DNA from: CAZBMJ01 sp964493205
Lineage (GTDB): Bacteria > Myxococcota > UBA727 > JABDBI01
Reading direction: 5' to 3'
NCBI GenBank assembly: GCA_964493205.1
Contig: CAZBMJ010000004.1
Coordinates: 1 to 64,000, forward strand
Length of the DNA: 64,000 nucleotides
Notes under the pieces: generated by a model
The model's input: only the letters and a program-made list of their open reading frames with translations
Database searches by the model: none
Told to the model about the DNA's origin: nothing
Program-made: the position numbers and the translations under genes
Part shown: one piece after another, positions 46,374 through 55,701 of the stretch
Layout: the number at the start of each line of letters is the position of its first letter
Position numbering within the stretch: the first letter of the stretch is position 1

Positions 46374-47690
46374 ATGTTTTTGCGATGGATTTACAGTTTA
46401 CTGGTCTTTTGTTTTTGGGCAAATGTTACTTTCGCTAGCATTATGGATGTCTATTACGAAAATTTCTCTATACAATATGATGATCAATTACAAAAGATGG
46501 TCATAACTGGATATGATGTTCAGATTACAGTAATGAAGAGAAATGGCTATGGCACTTCGAGCTACATGGGATCAGAAATTGATATAGAATTTTTGAGTCA
46601 TGAAAGTATACAGGTAAATAATCAATTTATTGACTTATTTTCATTACAACGGGCATACAATAGCCAACAACAATTTATTGAAAATAATAGAAATCGTTAC
46701 GAAGTAAGCACGCTAATTCCAGTTATAAAAGCAGAAAAAAATCAAATAAATAAATATTTGCTTGTACAATCAATTATTTCTCCTCACAGTATTTTAAATA
46801 AAAATGCTATTTTTCAGTTAGCTTCTGCTTTTGATAATAGTTATTGGTCTTTCTATTTTTTATTCCAGAAAATTACGCTCTCAAACGAAGATGCCAATGA
46901 TCTTGCTCGATACATAGCCGTCAAAGGCAATGATTCAAAATTAGTTCAGTTGTACAAATTTGTTAATGAAAAATATCCTTCAATCGATCCTCAATGCAAA
47001 AAATATATTTATAATCGAGTACAATCAGATAGCTATCGCATCGATATTATTAAATTACTTAAAACAAGTGAATTGCAAAGAAACACACAAACCATTATTC
47101 AAACTATCCAATCAGATAGTTATAAAATCGATGCTATTAAAGTGTTTGCCAAAAATGCTCACCTAACGCCACAAGATGCTTTATTTTTAATTAACGATGT
47201 AAATAGTTCTACTTACAAAATTGATGCTATTAAAGCCCTTTCATTATTTCTAAAAAACATTTCTTCTGATCAATACTTTGCTATTATGAATTCTCTTTCA
47301 TCTTCTTACAAAAGTGATGCTCTAAAATATTTACCTAAACCTCAAATAAGTTATCAAATATCACCACAGACATCTTCCATTGAAAATAGAACTTCCAATA
47401 CTAATACTAATTTTCCCCAAATTATAAGTCTTTTAAAAACTATGGATTTTGATGATGGAAAAATTATGGTTTTAAAAAATTATAATCTAACTAACTTATC
47501 CATCTCAGATATTGTAAGTATATTAAGATGTTTTGACTACGATGATGGGAAAAGTTCTGCTCTTAGACTAATATGGTCAAGGCTTGCACCAAGCAACAAA
47601 AATAATGTCAACCAAAATTTTGCATCCATCATCAATACCTTTGATTGGGATGATGGCAAACAACAGGCAATCACTATTATTTTTCGCTAA
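46374..47690 (+). CDS. Exported repeat protein with DUF4476-like units
   Basis: A 438-residue protein with a signal peptide (FLRWIYSLLVFCFWANVTFA). The middle holds four repeats of the form S-x-SYKIDAIK (VQSDSYRIDIIKLL, IQSDSYKIDAIKVF, VNSSTYKIDAIKAL, SLSSSYKSDALKYL). The end holds three of the form F-D-x-D-D-GK (MDFDDGKIMVLKNY, FDYDDGKSSALRLI, FDWDDGKQQAITII). The latter match the Asp-Ser/Gly-Lys pattern of DUF4476 domains, short helical repeats of unknown function. GGAGG precedes the ATG. A truncated copy of its first 100 bp lies at 43793. It overlaps the lipA 3' end by four bases. Confidence 0.72.
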   Translation: MFLRWIYSLLVFCFWANVTFASIMDVYYENFSIQYDDQLQKMVITGYDVQITVMKRNGYGTSSYMGSEIDIEFLSHESIQVNNQFIDLFSLQRAYNSQQQFIENNRNRYEVSTLIPVIKAEKNQINKYLLVQSIISPHSILNKNAIFQLASAFDNSYWSFYFLFQKITLSNEDANDLARYIAVKGNDSKLVQLYKFVNEKYPSIDPQCKKYIYNRVQSDSYRIDIIKLLKTSELQRNTQTIIQTIQSDSYKIDAIKVFAKNAHLTPQDALFLINDVNSSTYKIDAIKALSLFLKNISSDQYFAIMNSLSSSYKSDALKYLPKPQISYQISPQTSSIENRTSNTNTNFPQIISLLKTMDFDDGKIMVLKNYNLTNLSISDIVSILRCFDYDDGKSSALRLIWSRLAPSNKNNVNQNFASIINTFDWDDGKQQAITIIFR

Positions 47691-48535
47691 AGCCCATCTT
47701 GTGCATGATAGCTAGAACGCACAAGTGGCCCGCTTACCACATGGCGAAAGCCTAAATTTTTGGCAAAATTACCTAAAAATAAAAAAGTCTCTGGAGGCGC
47801 AAAGCGCATTACTTCGTGATGCTTTGGTGTAGGTCGTAAATATTGACCAATAGTTAAATTGTCACAACCATGAGCTTTAATATCAGTAATAGCCTCTTTT
47901 ATTTCTTCATCATCTTCACCTAAACCAAGCATTAAACCACTTTTAGTTATGATATCTGGTGCAAGTTTTTTGGCGTCTTGTAAAAGTTTTAAAGATCTTT
48001 CGTACTGAGCTCCTGAGCGAATTTTTGGAGTAAGGCGCCTAATAGTCTCTAAATTATGATTAAAAATATTAGGCTTTTGTTCTAATACTAATTTTAAGTT
48101 ATTTATATCACCAAAAAAATCAGGAACTAGTACTTCAGTAGTTACATCGGTATGAGTTTTAAGTGTCTTAAGGACCCTGGCAAATTGCAATGCGCCACCA
48201 TCTGCTAAGTCATCGCGAGCTACGGAAGTTATTACCACATGTTTAAGGCGCATTTTTATAACAGCATTCAATAATCTTGCAGGCTCATCTAAATCTACAG
48301 GTAAAGGCCTTTTTGAGGTAGCCACATTACAAAAACGGCAGGCCCTTGTGCACTGATTGCCCAAAATCATAAACGTTGCCGTACCAATATTCCAGCATTC
48401 AGCCATATTAGGACAGGCAGCAGATGAGCAAACCGTATGCAAGCGCTCTTGAGCAATTACTTGCTTTACATGCTCAAAATTATCACCACGAGGAGCTTTA
48501 ATTTTAAGCCAAGAAGGCCTTACTTGAATATCCAT
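47687..48535 (-). CDS. lipA: Lipoyl synthase
   Basis: Radical-SAM enzyme inserting two sulfurs into octanoyl groups on lipoyl domains. The auxiliary cluster Cys motif is TVCSSAACPNMAECW and the radical-SAM CxxxCxxC is NQCTRACRFCNV. Downstream PDIITKSGLMLGLGEDDEE and VSGPLVRSSYHA are family motifs. 282 residues, at the short end of the family. It begins directly after the E2 stop codon. Substrate domains include the E2 encoded next to it; lipB is 5 kb away on the same strand. Confidence 0.97.
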   Translation of the reverse strand: MDIQVRPSWLKIKAPRGDNFEHVKQVIAQERLHTVCSSAACPNMAECWNIGTATFMILGNQCTRACRFCNVATSKRPLPVDLDEPARLLNAVIKMRLKHVVITSVARDDLADGGALQFARVLKTLKTHTDVTTEVLVPDFFGDINNLKLVLEQKPNIFNHNLETIRRLTPKIRSGAQYERSLKLLQDAKKLAPDIITKSGLMLGLGEDDEEIKEAITDIKAHGCDNLTIGQYLRPTPKHHEVMRFAPPETFLFLGNFAKNLGFRHVVSGPLVRSSYHAQDGL

Positions 48536-49831
48536 TTAGGGCTCACTATTCCAAGTTTGTAGGGTTTTTTGTAAATCAGCCATAAAAATATCTGCTGTAG
48601 CACCGTCAATTAAGCGATGGTCAAAAGACAAACTTAATAAACCAGTATTTCTAATGGCAATAGTATCTTGACCGTCTATTTCTATTACTTGTACACTTTT
48701 TTTAATTTGACCAACACCTAAAATTGCTACTTGAGGCTGATTAATAATAGGAGTACCGATAATAGCTCCATAATTACCAGGATTTGTAATGGTAAAACTG
48801 CCTCCAGAAAGCTCATCTGGTTTAATCTTTTTAGTTCGCACACGCGTACTTAAATCATTAATAGTATGGGCTAAACCTCGCAAACTTTGTTTATCCGCAT
48901 GTTTAATAACTGGCACCATCAGCCCAGGTTCAGGCTGTTCTATAGACACAGCAATACCTAAATGCACTTCTTGCTTAAAAATAATCTTATCTTGTGTAAG
49001 AGAAGCATTTATATAAGGGTGACGACGCAAAACTTGGCATACTGCTGCAGCTAAAAAAGTTGTATAAGTTAAAGACACACCTTCTTGAGCCTTAAAGCTT
49101 TCTTTATACTTAGCTCTTATTTTATCGATGTTAGTATAATCTATTTCAAAAAAAGTTGTCACATGAGCACTAGTTTTTCTAGAAGCTATCATGTTGTCAA
49201 TAATAGCTTTTCTCATGCTTGATATGGGCCTTGATTCTTCTTTTTGCCCTACAGAAAAATCTACTTTAAAAGAGCTTATTGGATTATCATTAGATTTTGG
49301 TACAGACAAACGATTATCTAAATAATCCAAAAGATCTTTTTTAGAAACTCTTCCAGCAATGCCACTACCATTTATGTTACCAAGCTCACTTTCAGTAACA
49401 TTTTTCTCTGAGGCAATTTTTTTCACTAAGGGGGAGAAAAACTTAGACATATCTGGGCTAGTATCTTGTTTAATTTCTTGAGTTTGAGACTGCATTGAAC
49501 AAGCTTTGACTTCTGTTTTAACTTCTATTTTAGGAACAGGGGTGGCTTCTAAAACAGCTGTAGTTACTGGTTTTGCAGCAATTACAGATTCACCTTTTTC
49601 ACCCACTTGTCCTAAGACACTTCCTACAGCAACTGTTTCTGAAGCCTTCACCAAAATATTTACCAATACTCCATCACAAGGAGCAGGAATTTCGGCTTCT
49701 ACTTTGTCTGTTGAAATAAGAAGTACATTTTCGTCTTTTTTAACACTATCGCCAACTTCTTTGAGCCATTTAACAATGGTTCCTTCAGCAATGGATTCTC
49801 CAAGCTGGGGCATGATTATATTTTGGGCCAT
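48536..49831 (-). CDS. 2-oxoacid dehydrogenase E2 (dihydrolipoyl acyltransferase)
   Basis: Order of domains: lipoyl domain (residues 1-75, lipoyl Lys in ISTDKVEAEIP), Ala/Val/Lys linker, E1/E3-binding domain (SPLVKKIASEKNVTESELG... GRVSKKDLLDYL), and acyltransferase core ending SLSFDHRLIDGATADIF with the catalytic His and Asp. Single lipoyl domain and length of 431 residues fit a 2-oxoglutarate or branched-chain dehydrogenase E2. The lipoyl motif STDKVEAEI is of the kind found in both, so the substrate stays open. GAGG precedes the ATG. Likely operon with lipA; the E3 (lpd) lies beyond two inserted genes; no E1 gene is in the window. Confidence 0.9.
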   Translation of the reverse strand: MAQNIIMPQLGESIAEGTIVKWLKEVGDSVKKDENVLLISTDKVEAEIPAPCDGVLVNILVKASETVAVGSVLGQVGEKGESVIAAKPVTTAVLEATPVPKIEVKTEVKACSMQSQTQEIKQDTSPDMSKFFSPLVKKIASEKNVTESELGNINGSGIAGRVSKKDLLDYLDNRLSVPKSNDNPISSFKVDFSVGQKEESRPISSMRKAIIDNMIASRKTSAHVTTFFEIDYTNIDKIRAKYKESFKAQEGVSLTYTTFLAAAVCQVLRRHPYINASLTQDKIIFKQEVHLGIAVSIEQPEPGLMVPVIKHADKQSLRGLAHTINDLSTRVRTKKIKPDELSGGSFTITNPGNYGAIIGTPIINQPQVAILGVGQIKKSVQVIEIDGQDTIAIRNTGLLSLSFDHRLIDGATADIFMADLQKTLQTWNSEP

Positions 49832-50082
49832 AAATACCTCTTAAATTTTAAAAGATATAATGTGTTTCATATCACGAGTCGTCAATATGAATTATACGCT
49901 ATTGTTTGCTTATTTTTTCTATGACTTTTTTATCTATTGGTTAAAAAGGCTTTGGTTATTAGGTTGCTGAACTATAAATCTAGCTACTGCATGGCTTACT
50001 AAATCTGTACCATGATTTGTTCATCAGATAAAATAATAGCAATTTTACCACCAAGCAAAATTTTCCCATCAAAAATACCTTA
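49832..50082. other. Intergenic stretch with possible decayed gene
   Basis: The minus strand from about 50080 down reads GIFDGKILLGGKIAIILSDE then, after a one-base frameshift, continues in another frame (SHAVARFIVQQPNN) before a stop. A frame joined by one shift is what a recent pseudogene looks like, but the family is not recognised and the evidence is weak. The remaining sequence carries the E2 leader and nothing else identifiable. Confidence 0.3.
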
Positions 50083-50113
50083 TTGACAGGCCTCAAGTAA
50101 AGAATAATAATAT
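50083..50113 (+). promoter_or_regulatory. Likely promoter of the ankyrin-metalloprotease gene
   Basis: A perfect -35 TTGACA at 50083-50088 is followed by TAATAA/TAATAT at 50105-50113 (16-19 bp spacing). It lies about 32 bases before the ATG at 50145. Confidence 0.5.
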
Positions 50114-50144
50114 ATTATTATATTTAAATATAAAGAGCCAAATA

Positions 50145-51650
50145 ATGATTATAAGAAAATACCTCCATATACAAATTATTACTATATTATTTTTAACTTA
50201 TAAAGCATTTTCAACAAACATTATTGTTCAAGAAGAAAATGAACTTCATAAGGCTGTACGTGAAGGTAATAAAGAAAAAATAGAACATATCATTAAAGAA
50301 TTCCCTCATTTTTTAAATCAAATTGCTAACTGTAAAGTTTTTGCTAATGCAGAGTATTCTCCTCTTGGTATTGCTTGTTCCTCATATCATAAAAACTATG
50401 ATCAAAATTTTGTTACTATTATCAGGTTATTGCTTTCCTATGATGCAGATCCAAACGTAGGAACTCTTTATTGCTATAGAATGAATATTTTTTCATTTTT
50501 TATTTTTCGTTATTATGAATTTGTAAATGAAATTTGTAATTATATAGATAAAGTGGATGTCAACAGACAGGATTTTGATAATCGCACTGCCCTTCATTAC
50601 TCAGTTACAAGAAACCTGCCCTATATTACGAAAGCTCTTTTACAATATAAAGCAGATCCTAATGCTCTAGCCGCTGAGTCTCTTTTCTCTTCGCGAAAAA
50701 TTGCCCCTTTACATATTGCAGCCTCAACAGGCTATGATAGATGCGCAGAAATATTGCTTGAGTTTAATGCAGATCCTAACCTATATGCAGTAAATCCATT
50801 AATACATCTTAGTGCTTTTAGTGACGAAGAAGAACTTACACCTTTTCAAATGGCATTAGAAAAAGGTCATAATAAAATTACATCTATTATTTGTGAACAT
50901 ACAAAAAATAATAATAATACTCTCACAGCAACACTTAAAAATTCTCGAGTAGCTAGTATTTTTGCCCAAAAAGGATATTCAACCCTCGAGTTACAATGCA
51001 AAGAAACCATCACTAAAAATAGTAATGATAGTCACGAAATTGTTCTTCCTTGCGGTTTAAAAGCCTATACATCAAATGAAACACTTAAAGATACATGTCA
51101 AAAAGCATTTGATAAATTATACGTTGATTCAGAAAAACTAGCTGTCTATAGCTATATTCTGCCTATTTTAGAGTACAGTAAAGTTTTGGCAGAAAAAAAA
51201 CCGTCATTTGGTATATATTTTATTAAAGATAAGTTTGCTGGCGGTTATAATTTTGACACAAAAAATGCTATCTATCTTAATGAAGAACAAGTTAATAAAT
51301 CTAGCGTAATTCAACATGTGGTACTTCATGAACTTGTGCATGCCTGCGTAGATCTAAAACATAACAAATATTGCGAACCTAAAAACGATGATTTTAAGAT
51401 TGCTATACAAAAAGATATTCAAGCGGGGTCTATTAAAAATAACCATATTATAGAAGATTTATTTGAACAAGTAAGTAGCTATCCAGAAACTCAACATATT
51501 GCTGAATATTTAGCACGCACATTGCAAGGAATGTATGATTACAATCTTTCACATCCTTCTTTAAGCATTAAAGAGTTTGAAGAGCATTTTAACCTAGTAT
51601 TTCCAAATACTTTTAAGCTCTTAAAAGAATTTGGCATTTTAGAACTCTAA
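50145..51650 (+). CDS. Exported ankyrin-repeat zinc metalloprotease-like protein
   Basis: A signal-like hydrophobic start (YLHIQIITILFLTYKAFS) precedes at least four ankyrin units: NELHKAVREGNKEKIEHII, IVRLL-type helices with DADPNVG, RTALHYSVTRNLPYITKALLQYKADPN and APLHIAASTGYDRCAEILLEFNADPN. The C-terminal 230 residues hold VVLHELVHACVD near residue 395, an HExxH zinc-peptidase motif, followed by an acidic/helical region with Glu residues (EDLFEQVSSYPETQHIAEYLAR) that could supply the third ligand. The protease family is not recognised. Ankyrin repeats in front of a protease suggest substrate targeting, and export suggests action on host or envelope proteins (inference). It lies opposite the lipoate genes, between E2 and lipB. 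Confidence 0.72.
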   Translation: MIIRKYLHIQIITILFLTYKAFSTNIIVQEENELHKAVREGNKEKIEHIIKEFPHFLNQIANCKVFANAEYSPLGIACSSYHKNYDQNFVTIIRLLLSYDADPNVGTLYCYRMNIFSFFIFRYYEFVNEICNYIDKVDVNRQDFDNRTALHYSVTRNLPYITKALLQYKADPNALAAESLFSSRKIAPLHIAASTGYDRCAEILLEFNADPNLYAVNPLIHLSAFSDEEELTPFQMALEKGHNKITSIICEHTKNNNNTLTATLKNSRVASIFAQKGYSTLELQCKETITKNSNDSHEIVLPCGLKAYTSNETLKDTCQKAFDKLYVDSEKLAVYSYILPILEYSKVLAEKKPSFGIYFIKDKFAGGYNFDTKNAIYLNEEQVNKSSVIQHVVLHELVHACVDLKHNKYCEPKNDDFKIAIQKDIQAGSIKNNHIIEDLFEQVSSYPETQHIAEYLARTLQGMYDYNLSHPSLSIKEFEEHFNLVFPNTFKLLKEFGILEL

Positions 51651-51763
51651 ATTTTATAAATCCTCAATATTTGTTCAAATCTAACTACTTAATTTCATTA
51701 ATTAATTTTACTTTTTTTATCAAATTAGTTTAGATTTTAAAAAACATATTTTTGGGGGAAAAA

Positions 51764-53497
51764 ATGTTTAAAAAAATCTTTTCATTATCTTTTTTACTAA
51801 CAAGCATGCTGCAAGCTATGCCTACACAACAAAAAATAAGTTTAGAACTTCCTAAAAACATAAATATTCAAAGTCAAGAACATAAAGACATTGCTAAAGC
51901 GTTATTGTCATTGCAGCTCTATGAGGACAGCAAAGATAAAAATATAGTTTATTATGTGCCACCATTTAGGCCTTATGTCTTTGATCAAGGTTCTGCTGGC
52001 GGCTTAAGAAATATGCGCCTCGTAGAGCATTTTGATGATTGCATAGAGATTCTAAATAATCTTAAGAGTGATGCTTATAAAAATTTACCGTGGATGAAAG
52101 AAAGGGTAAGTTATATCGATGACCAAATTAAATATACTCAACAAAGAATATCTTTTTTTGAAGAAAAGTTAGCAGAAGCTATGTTAATAGAGCGCAAAGA
52201 TATGGTTGAAAAAATATCAGCTATAATTTTAGAAAAAAAGAATGAAATACAAAGGCTTAAGGAAGAAATAAAAACTCTCGAAGAACAACACATAATTTCA
52301 CAAATAGACTTAGCAGCCATGTATTTGCGTATGGCAGGCGGCAAATTTGATTTAAAAACTTATAATACAACTGCTGAACTTATTGCGGCTTTTAGTGATT
52401 CTTTGGCAAGCGCTGATAATTCGTATGTGGGATTTTTTAGCATGAGTGTCTATGCTGGTTTTACTGAAGAACAACTAGAAACTCTTTCAAAATACAAAAT
52501 GCTTGTTCCTGATAAAAAAATTGTCATTATGCCAGCTACTGATTTTAACTTTACAGCCCTAACCGATACAGCCAAAGAAAATAACCAAGTAAAATCTGTA
52601 AAAATGTTTGGCGATGCAAAAGGTGCTGGTGATTATACCGGAGCTAACATAACTTTTGATCTAACCGTTGCTGGTGCAAGAGCCCTAGGCATGTATTTAG
52701 AGCCATTTATTGTGCCTATTGCTATTAATGCAGCCACTAACTTTCAAATGGAGCCATTTGAAGCAGTATTAAAATGCGATTTTAGTGCAGGTTATTCAGT
52801 AAAAGGCAGATCTGACATAAAAGATGGTTTAGTAATATTTGATAACGATCTTACTAATCAAATCAGAACTCATGATGAATCTAGAGGCGCTTGTAATGTT
52901 GAAATGATTTCTGGTGATAGAAACTCTGCTCATTTAACAGCTCTACAAGAATTAGAAAAAGTTTATGAAGGAGTGAGGCTAAGAAGAACCACTTTGAGTG
53001 AACAACAAAAAAACCAATATTATACTGGGATAGTTAGCGATTTAACAAATAAGCAACATGAAGAGCGTAAGGATGAATCTTCATCTATTTCTCTTATTTA
53101 TGCCTATGCAAACTTAGGCATAGAAGGATTGGCTGTGCAAGCTTTATCTGAAGCTTCTAACTTTTATTGGCATACAAGAATAGAAGATGTGGAAAATTTA
53201 TCCACAGTAAAGTTTGAAAAACGTATTAAGTTACAAGGCCATGAAACTTTACGACAAGATTGGCCCACAAATATATGCCTTTATTATAATATCAACAAAA
53301 GAGCTTATGACCGTTGCACAAAAAATGGGGAACATGAAGCCCAAGGCGTTGTAGAAGCTAGTGATAAAGCGTTAAATTCTTCAAGTTGTACTAAAGAAGA
53401 TAAATCACTAGAATGCGGCAAAAAACGTAAACTTAACCTAGAACAACAGCCAATACTCCCTGAAGAGCCTCGCAAAAAAGATAACTACTTGTTGTAG
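51764..53497 (+). CDS. Exported protein with coiled coil and basic C terminus
   Basis: A 577-residue protein with a signal peptide (FKKIFSLSFLLTSMLQAM). Residues about 115-185 form a coiled coil (IDDQIKYTQQRISFFEEKL onward), followed by a mixed alpha/beta domain of 250 residues (YVGFFSMSVYAGF, KIVIMPATDFNFTAL, ITFDLTVAGARALG) that I do not recognise. The C-terminal 40 residues are Ser/Cys/Lys-rich and include CGKKRKLNLE, resembling a nuclear localisation signal. The ATG at 51764 is preceded by GGGGG-AAAAA, the shared leader. It may be co-transcribed with the metalloprotease gene 113 bases upstream, which it resembles in being exported and of unknown target. Confidence 0.65.
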   Translation: MFKKIFSLSFLLTSMLQAMPTQQKISLELPKNINIQSQEHKDIAKALLSLQLYEDSKDKNIVYYVPPFRPYVFDQGSAGGLRNMRLVEHFDDCIEILNNLKSDAYKNLPWMKERVSYIDDQIKYTQQRISFFEEKLAEAMLIERKDMVEKISAIILEKKNEIQRLKEEIKTLEEQHIISQIDLAAMYLRMAGGKFDLKTYNTTAELIAAFSDSLASADNSYVGFFSMSVYAGFTEEQLETLSKYKMLVPDKKIVIMPATDFNFTALTDTAKENNQVKSVKMFGDAKGAGDYTGANITFDLTVAGARALGMYLEPFIVPIAINAATNFQMEPFEAVLKCDFSAGYSVKGRSDIKDGLVIFDNDLTNQIRTHDESRGACNVEMISGDRNSAHLTALQELEKVYEGVRLRRTTLSEQQKNQYYTGIVSDLTNKQHEERKDESSSISLIYAYANLGIEGLAVQALSEASNFYWHTRIEDVENLSTVKFEKRIKLQGHETLRQDWPTNICLYYNINKRAYDRCTKNGEHEAQGVVEASDKALNSSSCTKEDKSLECGKKRKLNLEQQPILPEEPRKKDNYLL

Positions 53498-53539
53498 GAA
53501 TATACAGATAAAAATACAGTGCGGCAAAAAATAGATAAT

Positions 53540-54253
53540 CTAAATTTTGCTGAATTTTAAAGTTAAGCCAAAGTTGGAAGCCACATTTTTACTAATACAG
53601 CGCCAAATAGATTCATAGTTTGGCAAGTCTTGATCTAAATCGTTAAAAATTTCTTTCATAGTGATCACACCACAACCTTTAAGGCCACAAGGAGTAATGT
53701 GTTTGACATATGGTGCGTAGTCAATATCGATATTAAATGCAAAACCATGTTTTGTAACGCCATTACTTAAGCCCACGCCAATGGCAATAAGTTTTTTAAG
53801 CTTAACTAAATTATTTTCATAGGTTTTAACCCATATGCCGCTTTTACCTGGTAATAATAAAGCATTAGTAATGCCTAATTCAAAACAAGAACTAAGCAAT
53901 GCATTTTGCAAATTTTTCATATAAAAACTAACGTCTATGCTAGTAGCACCAACATTTTTAAGTTTAATAATGGGGTAACCTACTAATTGCCCTGGACCAT
54001 GAAAAGTAACATCACCACCTCTATCAGCTTCACACAAAGCAATATTATCAGCTAAAATATTTTTCTCACAACTGATAATATTTGTATGGCCATGCTGGCG
54101 AGTATAAGTTATCACCGGCTTATATTCTAAAAACATTAAAAAATTGGGGCCACTATCAGCTTGCAAGGCATTATGATGCTCACGCATAAGCGCTAAACTT
54201 TTCTCATAGTCTTGGTTGGCCCCATAAAATTGGGTTTCTAATACTTTATCCAT
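53540..54253 (-). CDS. lipB: Octanoyltransferase LipB
   Basis: Transfers octanoate from acyl carrier protein to lipoyl domains, the step before LipA. Family motifs: EYKPVITYTRQHGHTNI, DRGGDVTFHGPGQLVGYPI, GKSGIWV, KLIAIGVGLSNGVTKHGFAFNID (catalytic Lys region) and ITPCGLKGCGVITM (catalytic Cys). 237 residues, normal. The ATG at 54253 overlaps the lpd stop by eight bases (ATGGATAA), so translation is coupled to lpd; a longer upstream frame exists but is the lpd gene read out of frame. Confidence 0.95.
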   Translation of the reverse strand: MDKVLETQFYGANQDYEKSLALMREHHNALQADSGPNFLMFLEYKPVITYTRQHGHTNIISCEKNILADNIALCEADRGGDVTFHGPGQLVGYPIIKLKNVGATSIDVSFYMKNLQNALLSSCFELGITNALLLPGKSGIWVKTYENNLVKLKKLIAIGVGLSNGVTKHGFAFNIDIDYAPYVKHITPCGLKGCGVITMKEIFNDLDQDLPNYESIWRCISKNVASNFGLTLKFSKI

Positions 54254-55640
54254 GTATAGCTTGGTCAGTAGCGCCCAGTGCTGCTTCATAAATAGCTTCA
54301 TACAATGTTGGGTGGGCATGAACAACATCAGCAATATCATCAATAGTAGCTTGCATTTGCATGGCGAAGGCTGGTTCAGCTAATAATTCTGTGGCTTGTG
54401 GCCCTATTATATGCACACCCAAAATTTCGCCATATTTTTTATCGCAAATAAATTTAACAAAACCTCGCGTTTTACCTAAAATTGCCGCTTTGCCATTTCT
54501 GATAAAATCAAACTTGCTTACTTTTATATCAAGGCCTCTTGCTTTTGCTTCATTTTCTGTAAGTCCCGACCATGCAACTGGTGGTTCTGAGTAAACACAA
54601 GAAGGAGTATGGTCATAATTTAAAATATTAGTTTTTTTGCCAGCCATGTGATTAGCAGCTATTAAACCTTCCTTAGACGCCACATGAGCGAGCCAAGGCG
54701 TATTAACACAATCACCAATGGCATAAATATTACTTTCGTCAGTTTGCATACATTGGTTAATTTTAACAAAGCCTTTATCAAGAACTACTTTAGTATTCTC
54801 AAGCCCCATAGCACTAGTAAGTGGTGTTCTACCAATACTTACTAAAACATATTCACTACTGATTTCCATTTTTTTGTTATCTTGAGTAAAAACAGTTTTA
54901 ACTTCTTTGGTTTTAGCATCAAGCTTATCTACCGAGGCAGAGGTATAGAAAACTACGCCTTGTTTTTCTAGTTGAAATTTAAGTTCTTTAATGCAATCTT
55001 CATCAGCCATGGATAAAATATTGGGCATATATTCAATTACACTAACTTTAGTTCCAAAGCGCACAAAAATAGAGGCAAACTCAATACCAATCACACCGCC
55101 ACCTACAATAGTAAGTGAGCTTGGAATATGATCTAAATCAAGAATAGTATCTGACGTTAATATTTTTTTATCTGGTTTATCGCCACAGCAAGGCAAATTT
55201 TTTGGTTTTGAACCAACTGCCAATAAAATATTTTTGGTTTTTAGCACTTCTTTCTTAGGGCCATCAACGCTTACGGTGTTTTTGTCCACCAATGAGCCAA
55301 AGCCGCTAAATACATCAATTTTATTAGTTTTCATCAAATGAGCAACACCAAAGGCATTGGTGCCAACAACTTTATTTTTATATTTTTGAATTTCTGACCA
55401 ATCAATGCTTACACCAGAAGTTTTTATACCTATTAAAGAAGCATGTTTGATCTCATCATAGGTATCAGCAGCGTGTAGCAATGCTTTAGTGGGTATACAC
55501 CCTCTATGCAAACAGGTTCCACCCAAAGCTTTGTCTTTTTCCACTATGGCAGTACTTAAACCTAAAGACGCAGCTCTTGCAGCTGCCACATATCCACCAG
55601 GACCGGAACCTATAACTACTAAATCATATTGCTTAGACAT
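54246..55640 (-). CDS. lpd: Dihydrolipoyl dehydrogenase (E3)
   Basis: FAD/NAD disulfide oxidoreductase reoxidising lipoyl groups of 2-oxoacid dehydrogenases. FAD motif VVIGSGPGGYVAAARAA, redox-active disulfide GGTCLHRGCIPTKALLH, NAD motif IVGGGVIGIEFASIF, FAD-ribityl IYAIGDCV, and the C-terminal His/Glu pair in AHPTLYEAIYEAAL. 464 residues. Upstream lies rpmG; downstream lipB is coupled. Together with the E2 gene it would form an E2-lipA / lpd-lipB set now separated by two opposite-strand genes. Confidence 0.97.
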   Translation of the reverse strand: MSKQYDLVVIGSGPGGYVAAARAASLGLSTAIVEKDKALGGTCLHRGCIPTKALLHAADTYDEIKHASLIGIKTSGVSIDWSEIQKYKNKVVGTNAFGVAHLMKTNKIDVFSGFGSLVDKNTVSVDGPKKEVLKTKNILLAVGSKPKNLPCCGDKPDKKILTSDTILDLDHIPSSLTIVGGGVIGIEFASIFVRFGTKVSVIEYMPNILSMADEDCIKELKFQLEKQGVVFYTSASVDKLDAKTKEVKTVFTQDNKKMEISSEYVLVSIGRTPLTSAMGLENTKVVLDKGFVKINQCMQTDESNIYAIGDCVNTPWLAHVASKEGLIAANHMAGKKTNILNYDHTPSCVYSEPPVAWSGLTENEAKARGLDIKVSKFDFIRNGKAAILGKTRGFVKFICDKKYGEILGVHIIGPQATELLAEPAFAMQMQATIDDIADVVHAHPTLYEAIYEAALGATDQAIHG

Positions 55641-55701
55641 ATAAAAATTCTCCTATTTAGTTGATCTTCATAGGAGTTTTACAAAATAAACAAAAGATAG
55701 G

